This document shows, piece after piece, positions 27,534 through 37,827 of a stretch of 64,000 nucleotides of DNA (positions within the stretch are counted from its first letter, which is position 1; each line of letters begins with the position of its first letter). The notes under the pieces were generated by a model. It was not told where the DNA came from and ran no database searches. It saw only the letters and a list, made by a program, of their open reading frames with translations. This stretch comes from Legionella steigerwaltii. GTDB taxonomy: Bacteria > Pseudomonadota > Gammaproteobacteria > Legionellales > Legionellaceae. Made by a program: the position numbers and the translations under genes. The stretch is taken from the NCBI RefSeq assembly GCF_001468065.1, contig NZ_LNYZ01000013.1, positions 113,440 through 177,439 on the forward strand, read 5' to 3'.

Positions 27534-28934
27534 TTAATTACGAATTATTTTTCTTTCATTTGATGGAGCAATTCCCATTGCTTCACGATATTTTGCTACG
27601 GTTCGTCTTGCTACTTTAATACCCTGCTCTTCCAATAATTGGGTAATTTTACTGTCACTTAATGGTTTTTTTCTATTCTCCGCAGAAATTAATTTTTTAA
27701 TCACAGCGCGTATGGCCGTAGAAGAACACTCATCTCCAGCATTTGTGTTGACATGACTTGAGAAAAAGTATTTAAGTTCAAATACCCCTCTAGGAGTATG
27801 GATAAATTTTTGTGTAGTCACACGTGAAATGGTTGACTCATGCATATCCAGGGCAGAAGCAACATCATTGAGAATTAATGGTTTCATTGCTTCGTCACCA
27901 TATTCTAGGAATCCTTGTTGGTATTCCATAATACAAGTGGCTACTTTCAACAGTGTTTCTTGGCGGCTCTGAATACTTTTTAAAAACCAACGTGCTTCTT
28001 GTAGGTTGTTTTTTAAGAACTGATTGTCTGCACTATTATCGGCTCGTTGAATCAGTGATGCATATTGGTTATTAATGCTTAAATGGGGAAGCACACTTTG
28101 GTTAAGTTGAACCCTCCATTTATTGTTAACTTTCTTAACTGTTAAATCAGGGATAATGTATTCAGTAATGTCTTCATGAATTAAGTTACCTGGCTTGGGG
28201 TTTAACCCTTGAATGGTTTTCAATACCTTATCAATCGTTTTTTCAGTAATCTGATGATTTTTCATTAGCTGTTTGTAATTATGTTGGGCTAGCAACTCAA
28301 TGTCTTCAGAAATAATCTTTTTAGCCAAGACTAGGTTTTCCGCATCCAAAGGAAGCTGCTCCAGTTGTACAAGTAATGTTTCAGCGAGATTCACGGAGGC
28401 GCAGCCTACGGGATCAAATAGTTGCAAACGATGGCGAACGGCTTCTATTTCATCTAAATCCAGCGGATGCGTATCACTTGTAAGACTTGCATGCAATTCA
28501 GCGATGCTTATAGTTAGGAAACCATCGCTATTTACTGCATCGATAATCGCAGTTGCTATTGCCCTGTCTACATCGCTCATGGGAGAAAGTTCAAGTTGCC
28601 ATCTTAGATGATCTTGTAAATTAGTTGTAGTGCAATGTAAATTATCAAAATTATAATCATTATCTTCAAAAGCGGCACGTTTACCCGAGTTTTGATATAG
28701 TTCTGACCATTGAAAATCGTAAGACTCATCATTATTTTGCTGTTCTACTTCACTGGTGTCGAACTCTGCTTTGTCTTCGTTTGGAGTTGCTTCAAGCATT
28801 GGATTTGATTCAACAATAAGTTGAATTTCTTGTTGTAAATCAATCGTTGATAATTGCAACAGTCTTATTGCTTGCTGTAATTGTGGAGTAAGTGTTAAAT
28901 GCTGTCCGATGCTTAGTTGCAATGATGGTTTCAT
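27534..28934 (-). CDS. rpoN: RNA polymerase sigma-54 factor
   Basis: The start is at 28934 (MKPSLQLSIGQHLTLTPQLQQAIRLLQLS), with AGAGGA seven bases upstream; a longer in-frame ATG at 28955 has no such site. The 466 residues show the glutamine/leucine-rich activator region I, an acidic region II and the core-binding domain. The C-terminal RpoN box is ARRTVAKYRE. In Legionella, sigma-54 with FleQ controls flagellar genes. hpf lies downstream. Confidence 0.96.
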   Translation of the reverse strand: MKPSLQLSIGQHLTLTPQLQQAIRLLQLSTIDLQQEIQLIVESNPMLEATPNEDKAEFDTSEVEQQNNDESYDFQWSELYQNSGKRAAFEDNDYNFDNLHCTTTNLQDHLRWQLELSPMSDVDRAIATAIIDAVNSDGFLTISIAELHASLTSDTHPLDLDEIEAVRHRLQLFDPVGCASVNLAETLLVQLEQLPLDAENLVLAKKIISEDIELLAQHNYKQLMKNHQITEKTIDKVLKTIQGLNPKPGNLIHEDITEYIIPDLTVKKVNNKWRVQLNQSVLPHLSINNQYASLIQRADNSADNQFLKNNLQEARWFLKSIQSRQETLLKVATCIMEYQQGFLEYGDEAMKPLILNDVASALDMHESTISRVTTQKFIHTPRGVFELKYFFSSHVNTNAGDECSSTAIRAVIKKLISAENRKKPLSDSKITQLLEEQGIKVARRTVAKYREAMGIAPSNERKIIRN

Positions 28935-29154
28935 GCAAATCCTCTTTGTATTCATTGCTATTTACTATCAGTTTAAACGATTCGTGAGGATAATCCAGTG
29001 TCTACGCGTTAATTTAGGCATAACCCTTGAAAAAAACTGCATTTCGAGACCAATGAAGCTAAATCTTTAATCTATTGAGATAAGATTAAAATATGATCTT
29101 AGTCAGGAGGATAGAGATAGGAATAAAATGGATCTTAATGAATAATATGAAGAG

Positions 29155-29176
29155 AGCCCCATAAATTATGGGGCTT
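29155..29176 (-). terminator. terminator hairpin after rpmG
   Basis: The near-perfect palindrome AGCCCCATAA/TTATGGGGCT lies just beyond the rpmG stop. On the minus strand it is followed by CTCTCTTC rather than a clean U-run. Confidence 0.55.
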
Positions 29177-29182
29177 AAAACA

Positions 29183-29347
29183 TTATTTTACTTTTTTCTC
29201 TTTGAAAAGAACGTGCTTACGTACTTTAGGATCGTACATCATAAGCTCCATTTTTTCAGGATGGTTTCTTGGATTTTTAGTAGTAGTTTTATAGTATCCA
29301 GTTCCTGCTGTGGATTCCATTTTCACTTTAATAGTGACGGCTGCCAT
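29183..29347 (-). CDS. rpmG: 50S ribosomal protein L33
   Basis: Translating the minus strand from the ATG at 29347 gives 54 residues beginning [20 protein letters not shown] and ending [11 protein letters not shown], the normal L33 length and sequence. The [17 protein letters not shown] core is typical. It has no zinc-binding CxxC pairs (C- form). It follows rpmB by 15 bp as in most proteobacteria. Confidence 0.97.
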   Translation of the reverse strand: MAAVTIKVKMESTAGTGYYKTTTKNPRNHPEKMELMMYDPKVRKHVLFKEKKVK

Positions 29348-29362
29348 GGTTTATCCCCTTAG

Positions 29363-29599
29363 TTATACTTTTTCGCCTTTAGCTCTGAGTTTATCCAGAA
29401 CTGCTTTTATACCTAACTTGTCTACAATACGCATACCTTTGGTGCTGAGTTTTAATGTGACAAATCTATTTTCTTCTTCAACCCAGAAACTGTGATTCTG
29501 AATATTCGGCAGAAAGCGTCTTTTAGTTTTGTTGTTAGCGTGCGACACTTTATGACCAGTCATGGGTCGCTTGCCAGTTACCTGACATACTCTAGACAT
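29363..29599 (-). CDS. rpmB: 50S ribosomal protein L28
   Basis: The 78 residues start [23 protein letters not shown] and continue [10 protein letters not shown], diagnostic of L28. The length equals that of E. coli. It is the first gene of the rpmB-rpmG operon, with a good promoter about 80 bases upstream. Confidence 0.98.
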   Translation of the reverse strand: MSRVCQVTGKRPMTGHKVSHANNKTKRRFLPNIQNHSFWVEEENRFVTLKLSTKGMRIVDKLGIKAVLDKLRAKGEKV

Positions 29600-29681
29600 T
29601 GTGTTACTCCAAAATAAATTTTAATTTGCTTGTCTTTGTAAAATTCTGGGCAAATAGCCGGATGTGAAATACAAGAGCGGT

Positions 29682-29710
29682 TTTATATCAAAAAAATGCA
29701 TTAGTTGCAA
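29682..29710 (-). promoter_or_regulatory. candidate sigma-70 promoter of rpmB-rpmG
   Basis: On the minus strand TTGCAA (29705-29710) and TATAAA (29682-29687) are separated by exactly 17 bp. This suits a strongly expressed ribosomal protein operon. Confidence 0.6.
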
Positions 29711-29763
29711 GATTTTTGTAAGAACATATAATTCCGGCTTTGATAAAATGATGAGTGTGATTT

Positions 29764-30447
29764 ATGCAACGTCGGATAAAAAGTTATGTTTTACGAGCAG
29801 GTCGGGTAAGTAATCGGCAGCGCCAGGGGTTGGAGATTTGGCTTAAAGATTATGAACTTATTGTAGATGGGGGTCCATGGAATTTAGCTGACGAATTTGT
29901 CCGTAATGCAGATACAGTGGTTGAAATAGGTTTTGGTATGGGGGCATCCTTGTTGGCCATGGCCAAAAATAATCCCGCACTTAATTACATAGGCATAGAA
30001 GTCCATCTCGCGGGGGTGGGAAGTTTGGCTGCTGATTTGCATGAACATCAATTATCTAATGTGCGTGTTGTAGCCCATGATGCTGTCGAAGTATTCCGTA
30101 CCCAATTATTAGATAACTCACTTGCGGGAATACAAATTTTTTTCCCAGATCCCTGGCATAAAAAACGTCATCATAAAAGGCGCTTAATTCAGAAAGAATT
30201 CATTCACTTAGTAACAAAAAAATTGAAACCAGGTGGGTTTATTCATTGTGCAACGGATTGGCAAGAATATGCTGAGCATATGCTGGATGTTTTATCTGCT
30301 GAGCCTGCTTTGAAAAATTCACAGCAAGATGGAGGATATTCACCTCGACCTTTATCGCGACCACTTACAAAATTTGAACAACGAGGGGAACGTTTAGGGC
30401 ATGGAGTTTGGGATTTGATTTTCATTAAATTAAATGAATTACCTTGA
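29764..30447 (+). CDS. trmB: tRNA (guanine-N7-)-methyltransferase
   Basis: The 227-residue enzyme has the SAM motif VVEIGFGMGASLL. The TrmB signature FPDPWHKKRHHKRRLIQ lies near residue 128. It makes m7G46 in tRNA variable loops. It is divergent from rpmB. Confidence 0.96.
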   Translation: MQRRIKSYVLRAGRVSNRQRQGLEIWLKDYELIVDGGPWNLADEFVRNADTVVEIGFGMGASLLAMAKNNPALNYIGIEVHLAGVGSLAADLHEHQLSNVRVVAHDAVEVFRTQLLDNSLAGIQIFFPDPWHKKRHHKRRLIQKEFIHLVTKKLKPGGFIHCATDWQEYAEHMLDVLSAEPALKNSQQDGGYSPRPLSRPLTKFEQRGERLGHGVWDLIFIKLNELP

Positions 30448-30577
30448 TTTTAATGTAAGTCGTCTCATGAAGTTTTCTCAAGAAATTATGGCTTTGTAGA
30501 AATTTTAACTAATCTTTTGATCTTCTATTGTCCAATGTGTAATATAAATCCGGAAGTAACATTACAGGGGACGTAAT

Positions 30578-31993
30578 ATGGAATTTATCATTGAAATAAA
30601 TGCAGCTCTAAAATTAGGACTAGAGGGATTTAAAGAGTTTATTGAAAAGAAGCTGCTAATCGACAAAATTTATCTTGAGCATCCATTCTGGATGGAGGGT
30701 GGTGTTCAAATGACTGTTTTGAATTATTTGATTCAACAACACCTGAATGAAGATTCTTTTGATAAGGAAATCCCTTCTGATTTGACTCAGTTTATTGATT
30801 TTATTCTAAGTAAAGTCCGGGATAAAAATATTGGTTTGCCCTTGCATCAAACAATCGTTGCTGACAAAGTTCAGCTGGCCCTCCATCTTTTGGCTACTCA
30901 TATTTTGGATGTCAATAAGCGCGATGACGAGGGGCGTACTTTATTGTCATTAGTTTTACCTACCCAAAATCGTGAATTATTAATAAAAATTTTAACTTGC
31001 AATCCCGAGGTAAATGCGGCGACGCGTCTTAAAAAAGGCCGTGTTCCTTTGCAACCATTACATCAAGCTATAGAGCTGGACTTCACTTCTGGGGTGGTTA
31101 ATTTAATAAGAGCTGAAGCAGATGTGGCGAATCCTGTGGGGGTGATGAAAGATACTCCACTGTTGTTAGCAGCACGAAAAGGTAAAATAAAGGCACTTGA
31201 AGCATTATTGGATGAAGCTCCAGTAGAAAAATTGAAGCTTGAGGCGGAAAATAGACCTCTTGAAGATGGGGTAACAGGCGATAATGCAATCGAAGCGCTC
31301 TGTAAGCGGTTGGACTCTGATCGGGATAATAAAGAGTTACTTCGAGGTGTTGCTATGTTGCTTTGTCGTGGAGCTGAACCGCCGCGAAGCGAGGAGCTGT
31401 GTCAATTATTAGCGAACAAACGTAGAGATTTGCTCAAAGAAATCGATCAGTACATAGATACAAGACCTGAATTGGTTGATCCTTTTGTGAATCGATGTCA
31501 TGTAACCGACAGTGCCTTATATAAAATAATTTATGTGGATCATTCTTGGGGAAGCACATTACGTCAGCTTTTTGGGAGACCTAGTGACGCAGCTTTTGTA
31601 ATTGAAAAGTTAGTCACCCGAAAATACAGCCGTCGTCAAGAAGGAAGTATGGATAGCCCAGTACTGCCAACGGCTGCTGCGGTACCATTAAAAGGGGATG
31701 AGCCTCCATTTAAACTCTATGCGGAATTTGTCCGACGATATAGCGAAGCTTATGAGAACCAAAGAATTACCAACCCTTGGAGTACTATGCGTTGGATGAT
31801 TGCCGAGGGAAAATGTAATTGGGAGACAGTAAAACAGTACGCTCGCAACCATCCAGGAACTAGGACACAGATTATCTATGATGATATGTTTAAGACCTTA
31901 CCTAAAATGGAGATGCATGAGTCAATTGAAAGTTCAATGGGAGGACTTCATCCCAGCAGTGAAGGGTCGACTGTAATGGAATTAAATTCATAG
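30578..31993 (+). CDS. legA12: ankyrin-repeat protein, LegA12/AnkC-like Dot/Icm effector candidate
   Basis: The 471-residue protein has no signal peptide. Ankyrin-like units span about 90-220: HQTIVADKVQLALHLLATHILDVN, DDEGRTLLSLVL, PLHQAIELDFTSGVVNLI, DTPLLLAARKGKIKALEALLDEA. The C-terminal half has no family I recognise. The tail (EMHESIESSMGG...) is rich in Glu and Ser, as in many translocated Legionella effectors. Gene order next to trmB-rpmB-rpmG matches, from memory, L. pneumophila legA12/ankC. Translocation is inferred, not shown. Confidence 0.65.
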   Translation: MEFIIEINAALKLGLEGFKEFIEKKLLIDKIYLEHPFWMEGGVQMTVLNYLIQQHLNEDSFDKEIPSDLTQFIDFILSKVRDKNIGLPLHQTIVADKVQLALHLLATHILDVNKRDDEGRTLLSLVLPTQNRELLIKILTCNPEVNAATRLKKGRVPLQPLHQAIELDFTSGVVNLIRAEADVANPVGVMKDTPLLLAARKGKIKALEALLDEAPVEKLKLEAENRPLEDGVTGDNAIEALCKRLDSDRDNKELLRGVAMLLCRGAEPPRSEELCQLLANKRRDLLKEIDQYIDTRPELVDPFVNRCHVTDSALYKIIYVDHSWGSTLRQLFGRPSDAAFVIEKLVTRKYSRRQEGSMDSPVLPTAAAVPLKGDEPPFKLYAEFVRRYSEAYENQRITNPWSTMRWMIAEGKCNWETVKQYARNHPGTRTQIIYDDMFKTLPKMEMHESIESSMGGLHPSSEGSTVMELNS

Positions 31994-32131
31994 CAAACTG
32001 GTACATCATGTGTAGAGGTGGAAACCATAGCGCCTTATGGGGACCATCTCCATTAAACAATGCTCATGAATAGACGTTATCTGAGCATTGAATTAAAATA
32101 GAGTGTATTTTTATACACAAACAGGGTGATT

Positions 32132-32752
32132 ATGAATATTAGCTTATTACTTTTAACTGTGATTTGTTTTATTGCCATGATTAGTCCAGGGCCAGATTTC
32201 ATACTTGTTACAAAAAACGCTCTTATATATCCTAGGCGCCAGGCTTTAGCCACTGCTTTTGGTATTGTTACTGGATGTCTTTTCCATGCTACTTATTGTA
32301 TTTTGGGATTAGCATTCGTTATCACTCAGAGCATAGTTCTTTATACGACCATAAAATATGCAGGCGCATGCTATTTAATTTATATTGGATTAAAAGGTTT
32401 AAAATCCAAACAATCCGAAAAAATAAATCAAGAACTTTCTTTATTGAAAAATATAACCGTTTCAAGAGCTTATATTGAAGGAGTCTTATGTAATGCATTA
32501 AATCCAAAACTTGCAGTTTTCCTGCTTAGCCTGTTTACTCAGTTTGTCTCTATTAATGCATCGATTGGTGATAAAGCTGTAGTTGCTGGGGTTTTTGTCG
32601 TTGAATCTTCCCTTTACTGGCCTTTACTCGTTTTATTCCTGCAATCAAATAATATCCGCAAAGCATTTTCTAATTTTCAAACTGCGTTGACCCGTGTATT
32701 TGGTGGTTTATTGGTTTATGTGGGAATCCGTGTGATGCTGAGTACGGATTAG
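32132..32752 (+). CDS. LysE-family amino-acid/metabolite exporter
   Basis: Starting at the ATG 32132 (a GTG two codons earlier is less well placed after AGGG) gives 206 residues. The protein has about six membrane segments and the LysE/RhtB motif FIAMISPGPDFILVTKNAL at its start. It probably exports amino acids or homoserine-lactone-like compounds. It lies 22 bp upstream of a D-amino-acid enzyme gene on the same strand. Confidence 0.88.
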   Translation: MNISLLLLTVICFIAMISPGPDFILVTKNALIYPRRQALATAFGIVTGCLFHATYCILGLAFVITQSIVLYTTIKYAGACYLIYIGLKGLKSKQSEKINQELSLLKNITVSRAYIEGVLCNALNPKLAVFLLSLFTQFVSINASIGDKAVVAGVFVVESSLYWPLLVLFLQSNNIRKAFSNFQTALTRVFGGLLVYVGIRVMLSTD

Positions 32753-32774
32753 TCTTTTTCAGCAGAGGAGTAAA

Positions 32775-33899
32775 ATGTCAAAAACGGTTTTAGGACTTAA
32801 AAAAACAGAGTTGGATACCCCCTGTTTATTAATTGATAAAAACATCTTGAAATCCAATTTAGTGAGGATGAGGAACCATTCTATTGAAAATAATATAAAT
32901 GTCAGGCCTCATTGTAAAACCCATAAGTGTTCCAAATTAGCCCGCTTACAGATTGAATATGGTGCAATAGGTGTTAGCGTAGCGAAAATTTCAGAGGCTG
33001 AAGTTCTTATTCAGAATGAGATACCCAATATACTGATTACCTCTCCAATTGTCACAAAAAATAAGATTTCTAGGCTTATTTCCTGTTTAGAAAAAGCGCC
33101 CTCTACTTTGGTAGTTGTGGATAATAAAGAAAATATGATTGCCTTAAATGAAGCAGGTATGCTCACTAAAAAAGTGATCAATGTGTTAGTCGATGTGGAT
33201 CCTGGGATAGGGCGTACTGGAATTAAACCGGAATGCGCTTTAAATTTTGCCTTAGAAATGAAGCAATTACCTTGGTTAAACTTGATGGGAATTCAATGTT
33301 ATGCAGGTAACTTACAGCATATACCTTCCTTTAGCGAACGAAAAAGTAAATCATTGCAGATCATGCAAAGAGCAAGTGATCTTGTAAAAAGTTTTCGAGA
33401 AAGTGGTCTTGATTGCCCCATATTAACTGGAAGCGGAACAGGAACTTATGATATTGATGTTGAAGCGACTGAAGTAACTGAGATTCAACCGGGTTCGTAT
33501 ACGGTTATGGATGTTCAATATGCAACAATTGGCTCAAGAAATAATGAGAGACAATTCAATGCATTTAAACCGGCAATGACTCTTTTGACCACGGTTATCA
33601 GTAATAATAGAACAGAACATGTTACTGTTGATGCAGGCACAAAAGCCATTTACGTAGATCAACATAAGCCCAAAATTATCAGTCATCAGGGTTTGGAATA
33701 TGATTGGGGTGGTTTTGGAGATGAGCATGGTAAAGTTACCGCCGTAAATGGGGCTCAATTACCCGAGTATGGTGAGGTTTTAGAGCTCATTGTTCCTCAT
33801 TGCGATCCAACGATTAATTTATTTGATCAATTTTTTATTACCGAAAATGATCGTGTAGTCGATATTTGGGATATTGATCTTAGAGGAAAATGTCAGTAG
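32775..33899 (+). CDS. DSD1-family PLP enzyme (D-threonine aldolase/D-serine dehydratase-like)
   Basis: The 374 residues form a fold-type III (alanine racemase N-terminal) domain. It begins LDTPCLLIDK and has the PLP lysine in RPHCKTHK. The C-terminal metal site is VPHCDPTINLFDQFF (His-x-Cys... of the D-threonine aldolase/D-serine dehydratase family). It cleaves a D-beta-hydroxy amino acid. Proximity to the LysE gene suggests a transcriptional pair in amino-acid detoxification or export. AGAGGAG precedes the ATG. Confidence 0.85.
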   Translation: MSKTVLGLKKTELDTPCLLIDKNILKSNLVRMRNHSIENNINVRPHCKTHKCSKLARLQIEYGAIGVSVAKISEAEVLIQNEIPNILITSPIVTKNKISRLISCLEKAPSTLVVVDNKENMIALNEAGMLTKKVINVLVDVDPGIGRTGIKPECALNFALEMKQLPWLNLMGIQCYAGNLQHIPSFSERKSKSLQIMQRASDLVKSFRESGLDCPILTGSGTGTYDIDVEATEVTEIQPGSYTVMDVQYATIGSRNNERQFNAFKPAMTLLTTVISNNRTEHVTVDAGTKAIYVDQHKPKIISHQGLEYDWGGFGDEHGKVTAVNGAQLPEYGEVLELIVPHCDPTINLFDQFFITENDRVVDIWDIDLRGKCQ

Positions 33900-34040
33900 A
33901 AATCCAAACTCAGAGGTTACTATTTTATAGTGGATACTAAGCTAGAGGGATATCTTATTCTCCTGGTACCAAAGATCCAAGAATGCCTCATTTGTGAGGA
34001 AAACTAAAAATACAGATTGAGCTAATTACAGCTGTAGACC

Positions 34041-34069
34041 TTGCTTAAACTTCATATACCCCATAGAAT
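34041..34069 (+). promoter_or_regulatory. candidate promoter of hflK-hflC
   Basis: TTGCTT (34041-34046) and TAGAAT (34064-34069) have a 17-bp spacer and lie 35 bases before the hflK ATG. Consensus-based inference only. Confidence 0.4.
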
Positions 34070-34104
34070 TCTAATTTTCTTAAAATTCTCCGGGAGAGTA
34101 GTAC

Positions 34105-35244
34105 ATGGGGTGGAATGAGCCAGATAAAGGCAAAGATCCCTGGAAGGGTAAAAATCAACCTCCAGATTTGGATGAAGCTCTTAAACGCGTTCATGACAAA
34201 TTGAAGAAATTTTTATTTGGAGGTTCTACTAAAATCAGTAATGAACCTTCCAAAAAATCGAATGGTGGTTTAATCGCTACTGCAGTTATTTTGCTTGTTT
34301 TTATTCTCTGGGTGTTGTCTGGGGTCTTCATTGTTGATCCCGCAGAACAAGCGGTGATTCTTCGTTTTGGTAAATATGTTGAAACAGTAGGGCCAGGACC
34401 ACATTGGATACCAAGGATTATTTCTTCCAAAATTATCATGAATGTTGATCGAGTGTTGGATTATTCTTATTCCGCACAAATGCTTACTAGTGATGAAAAT
34501 CTGGTTTCTGTGTCTTTAGCGGTACAATACCGTATTGGTGACCTGAACGAATATTTATTCAATGTCGCTAATCCTGAGGAAAGTTTACAACAAGCGACCT
34601 CCAGTGCGCTGAGACAAGTCGTAGGAACGACTACATTGGATCAAATGATTACTGAAGGACGCGAGGTTTGGGGTAACCAAGTTCAAGAGACTTTGATAAA
34701 AACACTGGATTTATATAAAACTGGTATTTTAATCGTTAATGTAGCACCCCAACCAGCACGTGCGCCTGAAAGCGTACAAGATGCGTTTGACGATGCAATT
34801 AAAGCGCAAGAAGATGAAAAACGTTTTAAAGAACAAGCACTTGCTTATGCAGCAAAAGTAGTTCCGATTGCAGAAGGAAAGGCGAGTCGTATCCAACAAG
34901 AGGCTGAAGCCTATTCCAAACAGGTTGTATTGAATGCGCAAGGGGAGGTTTCAGAGTTTTTAGCCTTACTCCCTCAATTTACTGCTGCCCCAAAGGTTAT
35001 GGCAGAACGTATGTATTTGGAAACAATGCAAAAAGTTTTAAGCAAGAGCAGTACGATTATTGTTGATAGTAAATCTAGTAATTTGCTGTATCTCCCTTTA
35101 GATAAGTTATTTGAAAAGTCCGCGGGATATCCAATTGAAACCGCAAAAAATAGCAAAGCGGAGAGTGATGAATCCAGCGAGACAGAAAGCTTAGTCGATG
35201 GTCGTGAGCTCACCAGACCTGTTTATCGACAAGGGAGAAATTAA
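34105..35244 (+). CDS. hflK: HflK, SPFH-domain subunit of the FtsH modulator complex
   Basis: The 379-residue protein starts MGWNEPDKGKDPW, typical of HflK, with one transmembrane helix at about 52-73. The band-7/SPFH domain begins FIVDPAEQAVILRFGKYV. With HflC it forms a periplasmic cage around FtsH. GGGAGAG lies upstream of the ATG. hflC starts 2 bp after the stop. Confidence 0.95.
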   Translation: MGWNEPDKGKDPWKGKNQPPDLDEALKRVHDKLKKFLFGGSTKISNEPSKKSNGGLIATAVILLVFILWVLSGVFIVDPAEQAVILRFGKYVETVGPGPHWIPRIISSKIIMNVDRVLDYSYSAQMLTSDENLVSVSLAVQYRIGDLNEYLFNVANPEESLQQATSSALRQVVGTTTLDQMITEGREVWGNQVQETLIKTLDLYKTGILIVNVAPQPARAPESVQDAFDDAIKAQEDEKRFKEQALAYAAKVVPIAEGKASRIQQEAEAYSKQVVLNAQGEVSEFLALLPQFTAAPKVMAERMYLETMQKVLSKSSTIIVDSKSSNLLYLPLDKLFEKSAGYPIETAKNSKAESDESSETESLVDGRELTRPVYRQGRN

Positions 35245-35246
35245 CA

Positions 35247-36161
35247 ATGAAAACTACGGCTAGAACCCTTGGCATTTTGATCTTTTTACTACTTCTATTT
35301 TTATTGACCAGTGTATTTACCATAACACAAGGTCAGCAAGGAATTCTTTTGCGTTTAGGCCGCTTGGTCAATGATGAGTTGACTGACAAGGTTAAGGTAT
35401 TGAATCCTGGACTGCATTTTAAAGTACCATTTATTGAAAACGTACGCATTTTTGATACACGTATTCAAACTATGGATATCAAGTCGACCCGTATCGTTAC
35501 CAAAGAAAAAAAGGACGTAATGGTTGATTATTATGTTAAATGGCATATTACCGATTTGGCTCAATATTTTAAATCTACAGGCGGCAATGAATTTAAGGCG
35601 GAAACATTACTAGAGCAACAACTAAACACATTATTACGTGCCCAGTTTGGTAAGCGTACTATTCCTGAAGTCGTATCAGGTGGCCGTGATGATGTTATGG
35701 AGTTGCTGCGTAAAGCCGCTCAAAAACAAGCAGGTGGATTGGGTATTAATGTGGTCGATGTACGCATTAAAGGAATTGAATTGCCGGCCAATACCAGTAA
35801 TGCCATTTATCAACGTATGCGGGCTGATATGCAAAAAATTGCAAATAAACATCGTGCTGATGGTCAAGCCGCTGCCGAAGAGATAAAGGCTAAGGCCGAC
35901 GCTGATGTTATGGTCTTGTTAGCAAAAACTCGTAGTAATGCACAAAAAGTAAGAGCTATTGGAAAAGCACAGGCGGCGTCAATTTATACAGATGCCTACA
36001 GTAAAAACAAGGATTTTTTTGCTTTATATCGTAGCTTGCTTGCATATGAAGGGAGTTTTAAAAGTAGAAAAGATATTTTAGTGTTGGATCAAAGCAGTGC
36101 ATTTTTCGATTATTTTAAGCAATCTACACCAAAAAATGATGGTGTACCTGCTAAAAAGTAA
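35247..36161 (+). CDS. hflC: HflC, SPFH-domain subunit of the FtsH modulator complex
   Basis: The 304 residues have an N-terminal transmembrane helix (about 8-26). The SPFH domain begins TITQGQQGILLRLGR. A helical region near 180-250 is rich in Ala, Lys and Glu. It is the partner of HflK. No hflX or hfq lies upstream in this window. Confidence 0.95.
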   Translation: MKTTARTLGILIFLLLLFLLTSVFTITQGQQGILLRLGRLVNDELTDKVKVLNPGLHFKVPFIENVRIFDTRIQTMDIKSTRIVTKEKKDVMVDYYVKWHITDLAQYFKSTGGNEFKAETLLEQQLNTLLRAQFGKRTIPEVVSGGRDDVMELLRKAAQKQAGGLGINVVDVRIKGIELPANTSNAIYQRMRADMQKIANKHRADGQAAAEEIKAKADADVMVLLAKTRSNAQKVRAIGKAQAASIYTDAYSKNKDFFALYRSLLAYEGSFKSRKDILVLDQSSAFFDYFKQSTPKNDGVPAKK

Positions 36162-36180
36162 CTATAATGTCGAGTTTTGG

Positions 36181-36340
36181 TAGCTATTCGCCTCTATACC
36201 AAATCTTGGAGAATGCTCATATTTGTGGGCAGGTTGAACAAAAAACATTCTTAAAAAGTGCAAGCATAATGGTAATCTGAGCATTTTTTAGAATGTTTTT
36301 TATTTAGATACACCAAATATGGAATCGAGGCAGAAGTGCG
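36181..36340. repeat. palindromic repeat with covarying arms, copy 3
   Basis: The arms AAAAAACATTCTTAAAAA (about 36240-36257) and TTTTTTAGAATGTTTTTT (about 36284-36301) enclose an ATGCTCAGATT-type core on the reverse strand. The outer ATACCAAATCTTGGAGAA matches the outer arms of the family at 19543 and 27003. It lies in the 262-bp hflC-purA gap; the remaining 80 bases before purA hold nothing else evident. Confidence 0.6.
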
Positions 36341-36420
36341 TAGTTATGAGTTTTGTTGAAATTGGGTTCCGAGGTTCTCAGTTTGGATCGGCGCATAGCA
36401 TTTTGCAAATTTAAGAGTAG

Positions 36421-37722
<1,302 letters not shown>

Positions 37723-37727
37723 TCAGA

Positions 37728-37810
37728 TGTAGCCTGGGTGAAGCGTAGCGTAACCCGGGAAAAATCTGTAATAGAAAACCCGGGTTACGCTACGCTTCAC
37801 CCAGGCTACA
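37728..37810. repeat. near-perfect GTAGCC palindromic repeat
   Basis: Arms of 32 bp at 37728-37759 and 37779-37810 are perfectly complementary around a 19-base AT-rich loop. This is the least decayed copy of the family in the window. It sits between the convergent purA and adenosine deaminase genes and could serve as a bidirectional terminator. Confidence 0.85.
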
Positions 37811-37827
37811 ATTTGCTGAATGGCACA

